Counted from the first letter of the stretch, positions 16,077-24,079 are shown. The stretch: DNA of 34,154 bases from JBKPCD01 sp046727175 (GCA_046727175.1 JBKPCD010000125.1:1-34154); one strand, 5' to 3'. The notes: generated by a model from the sequence alone, not told the origin. Numbers and translations are program-made.

Positions 16077-16661
16077 TCACGACTCAGGCGCGCGCTCCAC
16101 GTCTCGCTTCGGCGCGGGCCGCTTGGCTCCCGCGCGCTGCGACAGGATTGTGTGCATCTGGTTCCCTTCCTGCCGCGGCGCTGTTTCCGCTATCGCTACC
16201 TCTCCGAGATCGTCAATCAGCCGCTCGAGGATCCGCCGCCCGATCTCGGGATGCGCCATCTCGCGGCCGCGGAAGAAGATCGTCGCCTTGACCTTGTCGC
16301 CATCGGCCAGGAACCGCTCGATGTGCTTCTTCTTGAACTGGTAATCGTGCTCGTCGACCTTCGGCCGGAACTTGATCTCCTTGACCTCGATGATCTTCTG
16401 GTGCTTCTTGGCCTGTCGGGCGCGCTTCTGCTCCTGGTACTGATAGCGCCCGAAGTCCATGATCCGGCAGACCGGCGGTGTCGCCGTTGCCGCAATCTCG
16501 ACGAGGTCGAGACCCTTCTGCCGTGCAATCACCAACGCCTGCTGCGGCGGCATGATGCCGAGCTGCTGACCGGTGTCGTCGATGACGCGGACTTCGCGAA
16601 CCCTGATGCGTTCGTTTACCCGGGTGCGGTCGTCGCGCCGCGGGCCTCGATCAAATGCGAT
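16077..16661 (-). CDS. infC: Translation initiation factor IF-3, probable AUC start
   Basis: IF-3 binds the 30S subunit, prevents 50S joining and rejects wrong start codons. N-domain: VNERIRVREVRVIDDTGQQLGIM, then LDLVEIAATATPPVCRIMDFGRYQYQ. C-domain: EIKFRPKVDEHDYQFKKKHIERFLADGDKVKATIFFRGRE. Start: a strong GGGAGG box ends five bases before an ATC at 16661, whereas the GTG at 16667 overlaps the box and cannot be used well. No ATG is available. AUU/AUC/AUA starts of infC are known from other bacteria, where IF-3 represses its own translation by rejecting them. A short basic tail follows about residue 170. Confidence 0.95.
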   Translation of the reverse strand: MAFDRGPRRDDRTRVNERIRVREVRVIDDTGQQLGIMPPQQALVIARQKGLDLVEIAATATPPVCRIMDFGRYQYQEQKRARQAKKHQKIIEVKEIKFRPKVDEHDYQFKKKHIERFLADGDKVKATIFFRGREMAHPEIGRRILERLIDDLGEVAIAETAPRQEGNQMHTILSQRAGAKRPAPKRDVERAPES

Positions 16662-16683
16662 AACCACCTCCCGAAGAAATTCA

Positions 16684-16796
16684 GAAGTTCGAAGTATGAA
16701 GTTCGAAGTACCATCACTTCCGCCTTCGTACCTCTTGTTTCCTACCTCGCAGTTCCTGGTATTTCCTTCTTACTTTGTTCTTCTTACTTCGTACTT
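16684..16796. repeat. Inverted heptamer repeat, GAAGTAC units
   Basis: The left arm at 16684-16711 is four exact heptamers (GAAGTTC, GAAGTAT, GAAGTTC, GAAGTAC). The right side carries the inverse unit in a longer degenerate array, cleanest at 16766-16796 (CTTCTTA, CTTTGTT, CTTCTTA, CTTCGTA). It lies between thrS and infC. The unit is almost identical to the array at 1254-1288, over 15 kb away. Confidence 0.85.
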
Positions 16797-16808
16797 TCGC
16801 TCGTTCCG

Positions 16809-18755
16809 TCACGCCGCGCGATCCTGCGGCGGCGCGCCCTTCTCGCGAATCTCCTTCAGCGCGGCTTCGATGAACGCATCGACGCGCTGCGAGCCGATGT
16901 CTCCCTCGACTCGACGACGAACCGATAACGTGCCATCGCTGGCTTCGCGGTCGCCGATCACCAGCATGTAAGGCACCTTCTGAAGCTGAGCCTCTCGGAT
17001 CTTATATCCGATTTTCTCCTGACGCCCGTCGACCGTGACCCGGAGGCCGGCCGCTGCGAGCCGCTGCCGGACCGATTCCGCGTACTCGAGGTGCCGGTCC
17101 GCAATAGGAAGCAGGATCGCCTGCACCGGCGCCAGCCAGAGCGGGAACGCACCCGCGTAATGTTCGAGCAGCAGCGCGATAAACCGCTCGAAGCTGCCGA
17201 AAATCGCCCGGTGGATGACGACTGGACGGTGTTCGGCGTTATCCGAGCCGACGTACGTCAAATCGAAGCGCTCGGGCATCTGGTAGTCGAGCTGAATCGT
17301 CGCGCACTGCCATTTGCGACCGATGGCATCCGTGATGTCGAAGTCGATCTTCGGTCCGTAGAACGCGCCGTCGCCCTCGTTGATCACGTACTGCTCACAG
17401 ACGTTGTTGAGCGCGCGCTTCAGCTCGCTCTCGGCGTGGTTCCACGTTTCGACCGTGCCCATGAAGTCCGGCGGCCGCGTCGACAGCTTCATCGACGGCG
17501 TCAGACCGAAGTCTCCGTAGACGCGCTGCACGAGCTGCAGCAAGCGCTCGACCTCGTCGCCCAACTGGGACTCCATCACGAAGCAATGCCCATCGTCCTG
17601 GCTGAACTGCCGGACTCGGGTGAGACCCGAGAGAACCCCGGACGCCTCGTTACGATGCAGGGGCGTCTGCTCGTGATACCGAATCGGGAGATCGCGGTAG
17701 CTTCGGGTCTCGCTCGCGAAAATGAGGAAATGGCCTGGGCAGTTCATTGCCTTCATGGCCATCTGCTCCCCTTCGCTTTCGAGCAGGAACATGTTGTCGC
17801 GATAGTGCTGCCAGTGTCCGGAGGTTTCCCACAGCGCTTTGTTGAACACGATTGGCGCCTTCACCTCGACGTAACCGGCAGACAGCAGCACGCTGCGCAT
17901 GTATTCAGCCAGAATGTTCCAGAGCACGGTGCCCTTCGCGAGCCAGAACGTCGCGCCAGGCGCCCACGGATGGAACATGAACAGGCCGAGATCCTTTCCG
18001 AGCTTGCGGTGATCGCGCTTCTTGGCTTCCTCCAGCTGCTGCAGGTGTGCCTTCAGCTCCGCGTCGCTGAAGAATGCCGTGCCGTAGATGCGCTGCATCG
18101 GCGCGTTCTTCGCGTCACCTTTCCAATAGGCATTGGACGTGTTCAGCAGCTTGAACGCCTTCAGACGGCCCGTCGACGGGACGTGGGGGCCGACGCAGAA
18201 GTCGATGAACGTCTCCTTATCTTTGATCGTGTAGCAGGACACCTCGGATTGCCCGGCCGTCTTCTCCTCGATCAGCTGGACCTTCAGTGGTTCACCCTTC
18301 GCGCGGAAGAACGCCTTGGCTTCCTGGCGCGGCCACATCTGGCGCTCGTAGACGAGGTCCTGAGCGGCCAGCTCCTTCATCTTCTTCTCGATTGCCTCGA
18401 GATCCTCGGGGACGAACGGGCGTTCGACGATGAAGTCGTAGAAGAAGCCCTCGTCGGTCGCGGGACCGATTCCGCACTGCGCGCCGGGAAACAGGTTCGT
18501 GACCGCAGCGGCCATCAGGTGCGCCGTGCTGTGCCGATACAAGGGCAACGCCTCGGGGCTATCCTTGGTCACGAGCCGAAGGCGCGCGTCACGTTCGAGC
18601 CGAAAACTCAAATCGACGAGCCGATCGTCTACCACGGCCGCGAGCGCGGCTCGCACGAGGCTCGGAGAGATCTGTGCCGCGACGTCGGCGGCGGTGGCGC
18701 CGGCGGACACGCGACGACTCGAGCCGTCGGGAAGCGTGACGGTAATCTCGTTCAT
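16809..18755 (-). CDS. thrS: Threonyl-tRNA synthetase
   Basis: Charges tRNA-Thr and edits misattached Ser. Full length, 648 residues. Domains: N-terminal TGS (about 1-62); second editing/SAD domain with H75-STA-H79 and C187-VGP-H191, the metal-site residues; class II core with MNCPGH (zinc ligand C339), RYHEQTPLHRNEASGVLSGLTRVRQFSQDDGH and later the ARS motif 3 region; C-terminal anticodon-binding domain (about 545-640). No clear ribosome binding site is seen before the ATG. It is the first protein gene after tRNA-Val(GAC), and very likely shares the promoter at 18919-18947. Confidence 0.97.
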   Translation of the reverse strand: MNEITVTLPDGSSRRVSAGATAADVAAQISPSLVRAALAAVVDDRLVDLSFRLERDARLRLVTKDSPEALPLYRHSTAHLMAAAVTNLFPGAQCGIGPATDEGFFYDFIVERPFVPEDLEAIEKKMKELAAQDLVYERQMWPRQEAKAFFRAKGEPLKVQLIEEKTAGQSEVSCYTIKDKETFIDFCVGPHVPSTGRLKAFKLLNTSNAYWKGDAKNAPMQRIYGTAFFSDAELKAHLQQLEEAKKRDHRKLGKDLGLFMFHPWAPGATFWLAKGTVLWNILAEYMRSVLLSAGYVEVKAPIVFNKALWETSGHWQHYRDNMFLLESEGEQMAMKAMNCPGHFLIFASETRSYRDLPIRYHEQTPLHRNEASGVLSGLTRVRQFSQDDGHCFVMESQLGDEVERLLQLVQRVYGDFGLTPSMKLSTRPPDFMGTVETWNHAESELKRALNNVCEQYVINEGDGAFYGPKIDFDITDAIGRKWQCATIQLDYQMPERFDLTYVGSDNAEHRPVVIHRAIFGSFERFIALLLEHYAGAFPLWLAPVQAILLPIADRHLEYAESVRQRLAAAGLRVTVDGRQEKIGYKIREAQLQKVPYMLVIGDREASDGTLSVRRRVEGDIGSQRVDAFIEAALKEIREKGAPPQDRAA

Positions 18756-18776
18756 CGAGACTGTCGGTGGGCAGTG

Positions 18777-18800
18777 ACCCCCGGTTGAAGAATCGGGGGT
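18777..18800 (-). terminator. Hairpin just after tRNA-Val
   Basis: A perfect 7-bp stem ACCCCCG/CGGGGGT with a 10-nt loop begins eight bases after the tRNA CCA end and stops 21 bases before thrS. With no U-tract, a role in 3' processing of the tRNA or partial attenuation is as likely as termination. Confidence 0.45.
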
Positions 18801-18807
18801 GGAAGCT

Positions 18808-18884
18808 TGGTAGGCACGGGCAGACTCGAACTGCCGACCTCCTGCGTGTCAAGCAGGCGCTCTAACCAACTGAGCTACGCGCCT
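18808..18884 (-). tRNA. tRNA-Val (anticodon GAC)
   Basis: A complete cloverleaf with encoded CCA. The acceptor stem AGGCGCG pairs with CGTGCCT (one G-U), the D arm contains GCTCAGTTGGTTAGAGC, the anticodon stem CCTGC/GCAGG holds loop TTGACAC, and the T arm is GGCAG-TTCGAGT-CTGCC. Anticodon GAC reads GUC/GUU. It lies upstream of thrS in the same direction. Confidence 0.96.
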
Positions 18885-18918
18885 ATATCTTGAAAACACT
18901 GGCCTTACCGGAACAGAC

Positions 18919-18947
18919 AGTATAAAGGGAAAAGGGAGAAGGGACAA
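18919..18947 (-). promoter_or_regulatory. Sigma70 promoter of tRNA-Val/thrS, -35 inside a repeat arm
   Basis: On the minus strand TTGTCC (18947-18942) and TATACT (18924-18919) are exactly 17 nt apart. Transcription would start near 18912, about 28 nt before the tRNA. The -35 box and spacer lie within the heptamer arm at 18925-18952. Confidence 0.65.
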
Positions 18948-19002
18948 GGGAAACGGTCGGAGCCAACCTCGCCACCTTTGCCTTTCCCTTTTCCCTTTTC
19001 CC
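18925..19002. repeat. Inverted heptamer repeat, AAGGGAA units
   Basis: The left arm at 18925-18952 is four exact heptamers (AAGGGAA, AAGGGAG, AAGGGAC, AAGGGAA). The right arm at 18975-19002 is CCTTTGC, CTTTCCC, TTTTCCC, TTTTCCC. The arms can pair into a stem of about 28 bp with a 22-nt loop. It lies between hup and the tRNA gene and could act as a hup terminator. Confidence 0.9.
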
Positions 19003-19030
19003 TTGACGCGCGCGTCTCAGCTCATCGTGC

Positions 19031-19303
19031 TCAGTTCAGCGCGCTTTTCAAAGCCTTGCCGGCGCTGAAGCGGACCACGCGGCGTTTCGGGACCTTGATC
19101 TCGGCGCCGGTCTGCGGGTTCCGCGCAGTACGCGCCTTCCGCTGTGCCGTCTTGAACGTGCCGAACCCGACGAACGTGATCGGCTGTCCCTTCCTCAACG
19201 ACTTCGTGATGCCTTCGAAAAACGATTCGACGGCAGCTGCAGCGTGCGATTTGGTGATCCCGGTGTCCTCCGCGATCTTCGAGATGAGCTCTTGTTTGTT
19301 CAT
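19031..19303 (-). CDS. hup: DNA-binding protein HU
   Basis: A 90-residue histone-like protein that bends and compacts DNA as a dimer. ATG at 19303 follows GGAGG at ideal spacing and gives the standard MNKQELI start. The HU/IHF signature is clear: VGFGTFKTAQRKARTARNPQTGAEIKVPKRRVVRFSAGKALK, with the DNA-intercalating Pro in the RNPQTG arm. Its own promoter is seen upstream and an inverted heptamer repeat follows. HU versus IHF-alpha/beta cannot be fully separated by eye, but the RNPQTG arm and length favour HU. Confidence 0.95.
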   Translation of the reverse strand: MNKQELISKIAEDTGITKSHAAAAVESFFEGITKSLRKGQPITFVGFGTFKTAQRKARTARNPQTGAEIKVPKRRVVRFSAGKALKSALN

Positions 19304-19380
19304 GACGCCTCCGAGCCGCAAGGTGTACGTTGGCGCGAAACGCTCGCCGACACGCTTCGCAGGATTTCTAGAGTGAAGCG

Positions 19381-19409
19381 GTTATACGCTTGCGACTGCA
19401 GGGTGTCAA
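19381..19409 (-). promoter_or_regulatory. Near-consensus sigma70 promoter of hup
   Basis: On the minus strand a perfect TTGACA (19409-19404) is followed after exactly 17 nt by TATAAC (19386-19381). The start would be near 19374, giving a leader of about 70 nt to the HU ATG. Confidence 0.75.
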
Positions 19410-19427
19410 TAGATCGCGACGCTGAAA

Positions 19428-19466
19428 GAAGCTAGAAGATGATCGCTCTCACTTCTAGTTTCTCTA
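19428..19466 (-). terminator. Terminator-like hairpin after the S41 gene
   Basis: Inverted CTAGAAG/CTTCTAG arms, flanked by partly matching GAAA/TTTC, lie 13 bases past the stop codon. On the minus strand the sequence again reads in sevens (GAAACTA, GAAGTGA, then CATCTTC, TAGCTTC), so it may be a small member of the heptamer family. Confidence 0.5.
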
Positions 19467-19478
19467 AACTCTGTGGCG

Positions 19479-20648
19479 TCACGCGGCTTTCTTGGTCTTG
19501 AAGCGTTCGAGAGCCGCGTCGAGGATCGGGTCGTTTGTAGGAGCGGCGACGCCGAATTCCGTATCGGGCTCGTCCACGGCGACATCGGGCTCGACGCCAT
19601 GTCCTTGAATCGCCTTGCCGTCGGGCGTGAGGTATCGGCTGTACGTCAGCCACAGTCCACGGTTCTCAGGCAGCTTGATCAATTTCTGGACGCCGGCGCG
19701 GCCGAGGGTGCGTTCGCCAATCAACTCCGCCCGTTTGTTTCCGTCGAGCGCTGCGGCGAAGAGCTCTGCGGCGCCTGACGTACCGGTCGTCACGAGGCAC
19801 ATGACGGGCAGATCGATCTCGCCGTCTCCCGCGCGTGCGGCAATCGTCTCGCGCGCTGCTTCCTCGCGCCCTGCCTTGATCGCGAGCGGTCCCGACTTGA
19901 CGAACAGGCGAGCTGCGGCGATTCCGTTCTCAATCGGGCCCTCGGCGGTGCGTCGAACGTCCACGATGATTGCCTTCGCGCCGCTCTTGGCGAGCTCCGC
20001 TGCGTGCTTGCGCACTTCGGGGGCGACATTCTCGCGGAACGAGGAGATCCGAATGTACCCCGTGTCCCCGTTCAGCAGCTTGCTCGTCACGAGGGCGCCG
20101 GTCGGCTTCTCGCGTACGAGCGGGATCTCGTGGGGATCCGCAGCATTGCCACGGATGATCGTCAGCGTGACCTTCGAGCCTGGCTGCCCGCGCAGCAGGC
20201 GAATACCCTCGAACACGGACATGTCGCGCGTCGGCTTCCCGTCGATCGCCCGAACGTAGTCGCCGGTCTGCAATCCGGCCCTGGCGGCCGCTGAACCGTC
20301 GCGCGCGGCGATCACCCTCAGGTAGTACTGCCGCGTCAGTTCGATACCCACCTCACCTTCCGGCAGCGATTCGCGGTTCTCGACGCTGCGAACCTGCTTG
20401 GCGGTCAGGTACGCGCTATCCGGATCGAGTCCATCCGCGAGCCCGCGCATGGCGCCTTCCATCACTCGGTCGACCTTCACCTCTTCCACGTAGTTGTTCA
20501 GCACCAGCCCGACCACGTCGTCGAACACGCGCAGATGCTGAAACTTCTCGTCGCCTGACGCCTCCTTGCCCATCAATCCGCCGACGAGAACGAACGCCAA
20601 CACGGGCGTGGAGATGACGAGCACAGAGAGGCGTGTTTTCAGGCTCAT
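19479..20648 (-). CDS. S41 (CtpA/Prc-like) family protein with altered active site
   Basis: A 389-residue envelope protein from ATG 20648: an N-terminal signal or anchor helix (about 4-27), a PDZ domain (about 95-165, GEVGIELT...GLQTGDYVRAIDGKP), and a C-terminal S41 domain. C-terminal processing proteases use a Ser and a Lys 25 residues further on, in SASxSE and GKGxVQ motifs. Here the matching stretch is TSGAAEL, with Gly292 in the Ser position (Ser291 is one place early), and GRAGVQ with Arg317 for Lys. The dyad is therefore lost or shifted. It may be inactive or use a different nucleophile. It lies after the EnvC-like gene, as ctpA does in many bacteria, which suggests a role in cell-wall remodelling. 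Confidence 0.85.
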   Translation of the reverse strand: MSLKTRLSVLVISTPVLAFVLVGGLMGKEASGDEKFQHLRVFDDVVGLVLNNYVEEVKVDRVMEGAMRGLADGLDPDSAYLTAKQVRSVENRESLPEGEVGIELTRQYYLRVIAARDGSAAARAGLQTGDYVRAIDGKPTRDMSVFEGIRLLRGQPGSKVTLTIIRGNAADPHEIPLVREKPTGALVTSKLLNGDTGYIRISSFRENVAPEVRKHAAELAKSGAKAIIVDVRRTAEGPIENGIAAARLFVKSGPLAIKAGREEAARETIAARAGDGEIDLPVMCLVTTGTSGAAELFAAALDGNKRAELIGERTLGRAGVQKLIKLPENRGLWLTYSRYLTPDGKAIQGHGVEPDVAVDEPDTEFGVAAPTNDPILDAALERFKTKKAA

Positions 20649-20654
20649 AAGGTC

Positions 20655-20729
20655 CAAGGTCTATTTTCGTTGTGCGGATGGTTCTTTCAGATCCGCATGA
20701 ATTCGCAGGTCCGCGGAAATCCGCGTTTA
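20655..20729. repeat. ATCCGCG-type degenerate array between envC-like and S41 genes
   Basis: Units of 9-10 bp with core TCCGCG (ATCCGCATG, ATTCGCAGG, TCCGCGGAA, ATCCGCGTTT) and one inverted copy near 20672 (TGTGCGGATG). The TAA stop of the EnvC-like gene lies in the last unit. Confidence 0.55.
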
Positions 20730-21902
20730 CTCTTCAGGCCTGCGCACCAGCCATTGTAAAGGATCGACGGGTTTGCCGTCGACCCGCAACTCGAAGTAGA
20801 GCGCAGGGTTGCCGCTGGGGTTCGTCCCCGACATACCGATGGACGCTTGCGCCTCCACGCGAGTGCCCTTCGACACGAGCATCGAGGACAGATGACCGTA
20901 GAGCGAGTACGCGCGGTCGCTGTGCTCGACAATCACCAGGTTCCCGTACCCGGTGAACTGATCTGCAAAAACGACTGTGCCTTCATGCACGGCCCTCACG
21001 AGCTGTCCTTCGGTCACCGCGATCTCGATACCGTTGGAGGTCGTCCCGGGGCGGCCCGCGAGCGGCTTACCAAAGGATGCTACGGGACGTCCGCGCACCG
21101 GCCAGGGGAGCGCGCCCTGAAACGGTCGCAACGGCAGCGACACGGCAGACGAGGAGGCATCGAGCTGGCTGACCGACACCTGCAGACGTTGCTGCGCCGC
21201 CTGCAGCTCGCTGGTGAGCTGCGCGTTGAGGTCGCGGCGTGCGTCGATCGAGGCCACCAGTGCTGTTCGCGCGGCGACCGCCTTGTCGAGTGCCGCCCGC
21301 GCGGTTTTCGCACGTTCCTGAAGCGACTGGATTTCCCGAGATCGCGCTTCGAGAGCCGCGCGCTCCTGTTTGAGCTCGTCCAGCGTGCGCGCGTGCGCGC
21401 TCACGCGATCGTGATCAATCTTCGTAAGGGCCGCCGCCGTCCGGTATGCGCGGCCGAGCGATCGCAGATCATCGATGTCGAGCAGCAATCGCCAATAACC
21501 TACCTGGCCCAACTTGTAAATCCGAACCAGCCGCGCCTGGATGTCCGGCTGCTCGGCGTGTGCCAAGTTGCTCAATTCGGTAGCCTTTTGCGTCGACTCT
21601 TCCAGCCGCCGTTGCGTAGCAGCCCGATCGCGCGCGATCTGCGCGAGCTCCTCGGTCTTGAGCTGGCGCTGGACCTCGAGTTTCCGCAGATCGACGAGCA
21701 ACTCGCCTTCGCGGGCCGCGAGCGACTCCGCTTCGCGCTGGAGGGCGCGGATTCGCTCGGCCGCCCGCTCGCTCGCCACCTCAGCCCGCTGGCGCGTCGG
21801 TGGCGTTCCCGTCTGGCGTGGCGACGCTGCAACGACCGAGAGCGCCATCCCGACGACCGTCAGCGCTGCTGTCTGCCATGGGCGCACTCTTCGTGCCTTC
21901 AC
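20727..21902 (-). CDS. EnvC-like murein hydrolase activator (degenerate LytM domain)
   Basis: A periplasmic protein of about 391 residues. The start is placed at GTG 21902, giving basic KARRVR, a hydrophobic core and cleavage near AAS (about residue 26). Residues about 40-250 are a long coiled coil rich in Glu/Arg/Ala/Gln. The C-terminal domain (about 280-385) is LytM/M23-like, but its zinc ligands are changed: the HxGxD site is S289-N-G-I-E293, and the HxH of PHLHFE is A367-L-Y369. Such degenerate LytM domains in EnvC do not cut peptidoglycan; they activate amidases during daughter-cell separation. Gene order envC-ctpA is common in proteobacteria. The longer upstream open frame runs through repeats and is rejected. 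Confidence 0.85.
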   Translation of the reverse strand: MKARRVRPWQTAALTVVGMALSVVAASPRQTGTPPTRQRAEVASERAAERIRALQREAESLAAREGELLVDLRKLEVQRQLKTEELAQIARDRAATQRRLEESTQKATELSNLAHAEQPDIQARLVRIYKLGQVGYWRLLLDIDDLRSLGRAYRTAAALTKIDHDRVSAHARTLDELKQERAALEARSREIQSLQERAKTARAALDKAVAARTALVASIDARRDLNAQLTSELQAAQQRLQVSVSQLDASSSAVSLPLRPFQGALPWPVRGRPVASFGKPLAGRPGTTSNGIEIAVTEGQLVRAVHEGTVVFADQFTGYGNLVIVEHSDRAYSLYGHLSSMLVSKGTRVEAQASIGMSGTNPSGNPALYFELRVDGKPVDPLQWLVRRPEE

Positions 21903-21927
21903 CGCACAACTCACGAGGGTTGGTCCA

Positions 21928-21984
21928 TGATCCGCGTGATCTACCCGCGTACTCCCATCCGCGGAATCCGCGTTAATCCGCGTT
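21928..21984. repeat. ATCCGCG-type array before the EnvC-like gene
   Basis: Five or six copies of ATCCGCG-like units with 9-15 bp spacing (GATCCGCGT, CCATCCGCGGA, ATCCGCGTTA, ATCCGCGTTT). The array starts directly at the TGA stop (21985-21987) of the upstream phosphatase-superfamily gene. Confidence 0.65.
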
Positions 21985-24057
21985 TCAGAAGAGCGGCTTC
22001 CCATCGATCTCTTTCGGAATCGGCAGACCGAAGTACTTGAGGACCGTCGGTGCGATATCGATGATGGATGGTGATGGGGCGGTAATGCGCCGACTCGAAA
22101 TGAGGACGCCGGCCGTCGTTGCAAAATCGTACCCACCGTGGTCGCCGCTCCATTTTTTCATGTTCGGATAGACGATCCCCTGAGGCGATCCACCCAACGT
22201 CGTCTGCCAGGATACACGGTACCCATCCTCCATGCCGACCTGGAGCTCGGACGCGTTCTGCAGATACTCACCGCTGTAGACGTCGTCACGCTTGTAGACC
22301 GCGCGAACGATCGGCGACCCATCGTCCGGATCCTTCATCGTCAGCAGGGTGGCACTGAGTTCGTCCGCCAGTTGTTTCGCATCGGCGCCCGGACTCACGA
22401 TGCCGCGAGCCTCACGTCCGCGAAGGTTGAAGTAGATCTGGCCCAGACCCATCGCGTACGCGCGGGTCCGTGCCCAGTCGACGTTCTCCCAGAACGTGCC
22501 GCCGCCAAACAGGTCGTCGAGCTTCTTTTCTCCCGGCTGCTGCCCCTGGAGCGTCATGTAGCCCTGCTGCACGAGCCAGGTGTTCAGGTTGACTGCCTTT
22601 CTCCAGGAGTGAAACCCGTGATCCGAGACGATCAGGAGCTGCGTGCCCGGTTCCAGTCGGTCGACCACTTCGCCAACGAAGAGATCCGCGCGCCGGTAGA
22701 CGCGGAGAATCGAGTCGCCGAACTTCGCCGCCAGCGTCTGGTCGTACATCGGATGCTTCGGGTCGACGAGCCGCCACATCATGTGCTGGACGCGATCCGT
22801 CGATTCGATCACGCCAACGAGCACGTCCCAGTCGTGCGCGTCGAGGCGGTTCAGGATCACCTGAGCGCGGTCGTCGAACGCTTTGTAGAGATCCTCCATG
22901 AACGTCCCTTCGTCCATACGACCCTCGTTCAGCGGCCAGGTTGCTTCGGCCCAACCGAGCGTGCGGTAGTAGCCGAGACGTTCGAACAGTTCCGCGGAGA
23001 AGGATGCGGGCGACGACATCGGGACGGGCGGATTGTCCGGCTTCCAGTTCACCGGCGACCCGTAAAGCTGCAGCTCGCTGCCCGCATCCAGCAGCAGGAA
23101 CTGCATCATGCCGTGCAGACGGACGAAGAAGTTCACCCGGAAATCCAGGTCGATCCAGCGGCTCATCTTGCCGGGCTCGAGGAGGATCGACTGTCCTTCG
23201 ATTTCCACGGTCGCAGTCTTCTCCGCGCGGTGCCAGCGAATCGTGAATGGGATCCGCACGTCCTCCCGGGCCTGCAACTCGGCGAGCGCGGCGCGGTTTG
23301 CGTCCGTGAGTGACAGTCCCTTCTGCCGGACCGCTTGAATCTGCTTGCGGATGATCGGATTGGGTGGGCCGACGAGCTCCGTCTGCGCGACGTCGTGATC
23401 GACGACGAGCCGCTTCAGGATGCCGCCCATCTCGGTGTTTCCTTCCTCGTACCGGCTCAGGTCTGTCGCGAAGTACGAGAACGTCCCCATCGTCCCGCGG
23501 ATGTCGGGCAGGGGCAGACCGGACAGGAGCTCGCCGTTCGGAACATTCTCCGGCGGAAAAGTCACAGGAACCGTCAGCACACTCGATCGTACGCCGGCCT
23601 GACCAGCCGTAACCCAGAACGACGTGCCTCCCCGAAGCGGCAGCACCTTTGGCTTTGCGACCGGAATGTAATCGAACAGGAAGCGTGGCGGCTCGCGCCG
23701 AACCATTCCAAGATCGGGGAAGTACGTCGAAGTATCGCGGACCAGGAAATCGTAGATGTTGTGCTTGCCGGGATTGACGCCCGTCGCGAACGAGGCCCAC
23801 GCTGTCGGCGACTCGGGGGAGTGCGTCGTCCCGAGCGAGTAGACCCCGCCTTGCGACGCGATCTTCGACAGGTTGGGAAGGTGACCCGCCTTCATCCATC
23901 GCTCGACGAGCGCGGGATCCATGCCATCGAACCCAAGCACGACCAGCTTCTGTGAAAAACGTCCGGGTCCGCGGCGGTTCGCGCATGCCGCCGACAGCGT
24001 CAGCGTCGTGGCGCACAGGATCACGAGCGCGAGTACGCGACGAAGTGCTGAAGTCAC
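21985..24057 (-). CDS. Secreted alkaline-phosphatase-superfamily enzyme (type I phosphodiesterase-like)
   Basis: A 690-residue exported enzyme. Residues 1-26 form a signal peptide ending in LSAACA, either a signal-peptidase I site (ACA) or a weak lipobox. Catalytic features of the superfamily: VVLGFDGMDP at about 38-47 (first metal Asp), SPTAWASFATGVNPGKHNIYDF with the likely Thr nucleophile, DVLVGVIESTDRVQHMMW, VSDHGFHSW (metal Asp-His) and a late WSGDHGGYDF. These fit a two-metal phosphodiesterase or phosphatase acting outside the cytoplasm; the substrate is unknown. Large acidobacterial and delta-type families of this kind exist without a defined role. It is upstream of the envC-like and S41 genes, a place often held by gpmI, another member of the same superfamily; this is a parallel, not evidence of the same function. 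Confidence 0.85.
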   Translation of the reverse strand: MTSALRRVLALVILCATTLTLSAACANRRGPGRFSQKLVVLGFDGMDPALVERWMKAGHLPNLSKIASQGGVYSLGTTHSPESPTAWASFATGVNPGKHNIYDFLVRDTSTYFPDLGMVRREPPRFLFDYIPVAKPKVLPLRGGTSFWVTAGQAGVRSSVLTVPVTFPPENVPNGELLSGLPLPDIRGTMGTFSYFATDLSRYEEGNTEMGGILKRLVVDHDVAQTELVGPPNPIIRKQIQAVRQKGLSLTDANRAALAELQAREDVRIPFTIRWHRAEKTATVEIEGQSILLEPGKMSRWIDLDFRVNFFVRLHGMMQFLLLDAGSELQLYGSPVNWKPDNPPVPMSSPASFSAELFERLGYYRTLGWAEATWPLNEGRMDEGTFMEDLYKAFDDRAQVILNRLDAHDWDVLVGVIESTDRVQHMMWRLVDPKHPMYDQTLAAKFGDSILRVYRRADLFVGEVVDRLEPGTQLLIVSDHGFHSWRKAVNLNTWLVQQGYMTLQGQQPGEKKLDDLFGGGTFWENVDWARTRAYAMGLGQIYFNLRGREARGIVSPGADAKQLADELSATLLTMKDPDDGSPIVRAVYKRDDVYSGEYLQNASELQVGMEDGYRVSWQTTLGGSPQGIVYPNMKKWSGDHGGYDFATTAGVLISSRRITAPSPSIIDIAPTVLKYFGLPIPKEIDGKPLF

Positions 24058-24079
24058 GAGAAGCCAGATTATAGCGTCT

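Noticed and set aside
17091..18788. Open frame of 565 codons antisense to thrS
   Set aside because: Covers the conserved thrS domains on the other strand; composition typical of a shadow frame and no motif.
18777..18884. T-box riboswitch before thrS
   Set aside because: No T-box sequence or specifier loop is seen; the segment is a genuine tRNA gene followed by a short hairpin.
22412..24016. Open frame of 534 codons in another frame of the phosphatase-superfamily gene
   Set aside because: Arg/Gly-rich with no signal peptide or motif, while the overlapping frame has the catalytic motifs.
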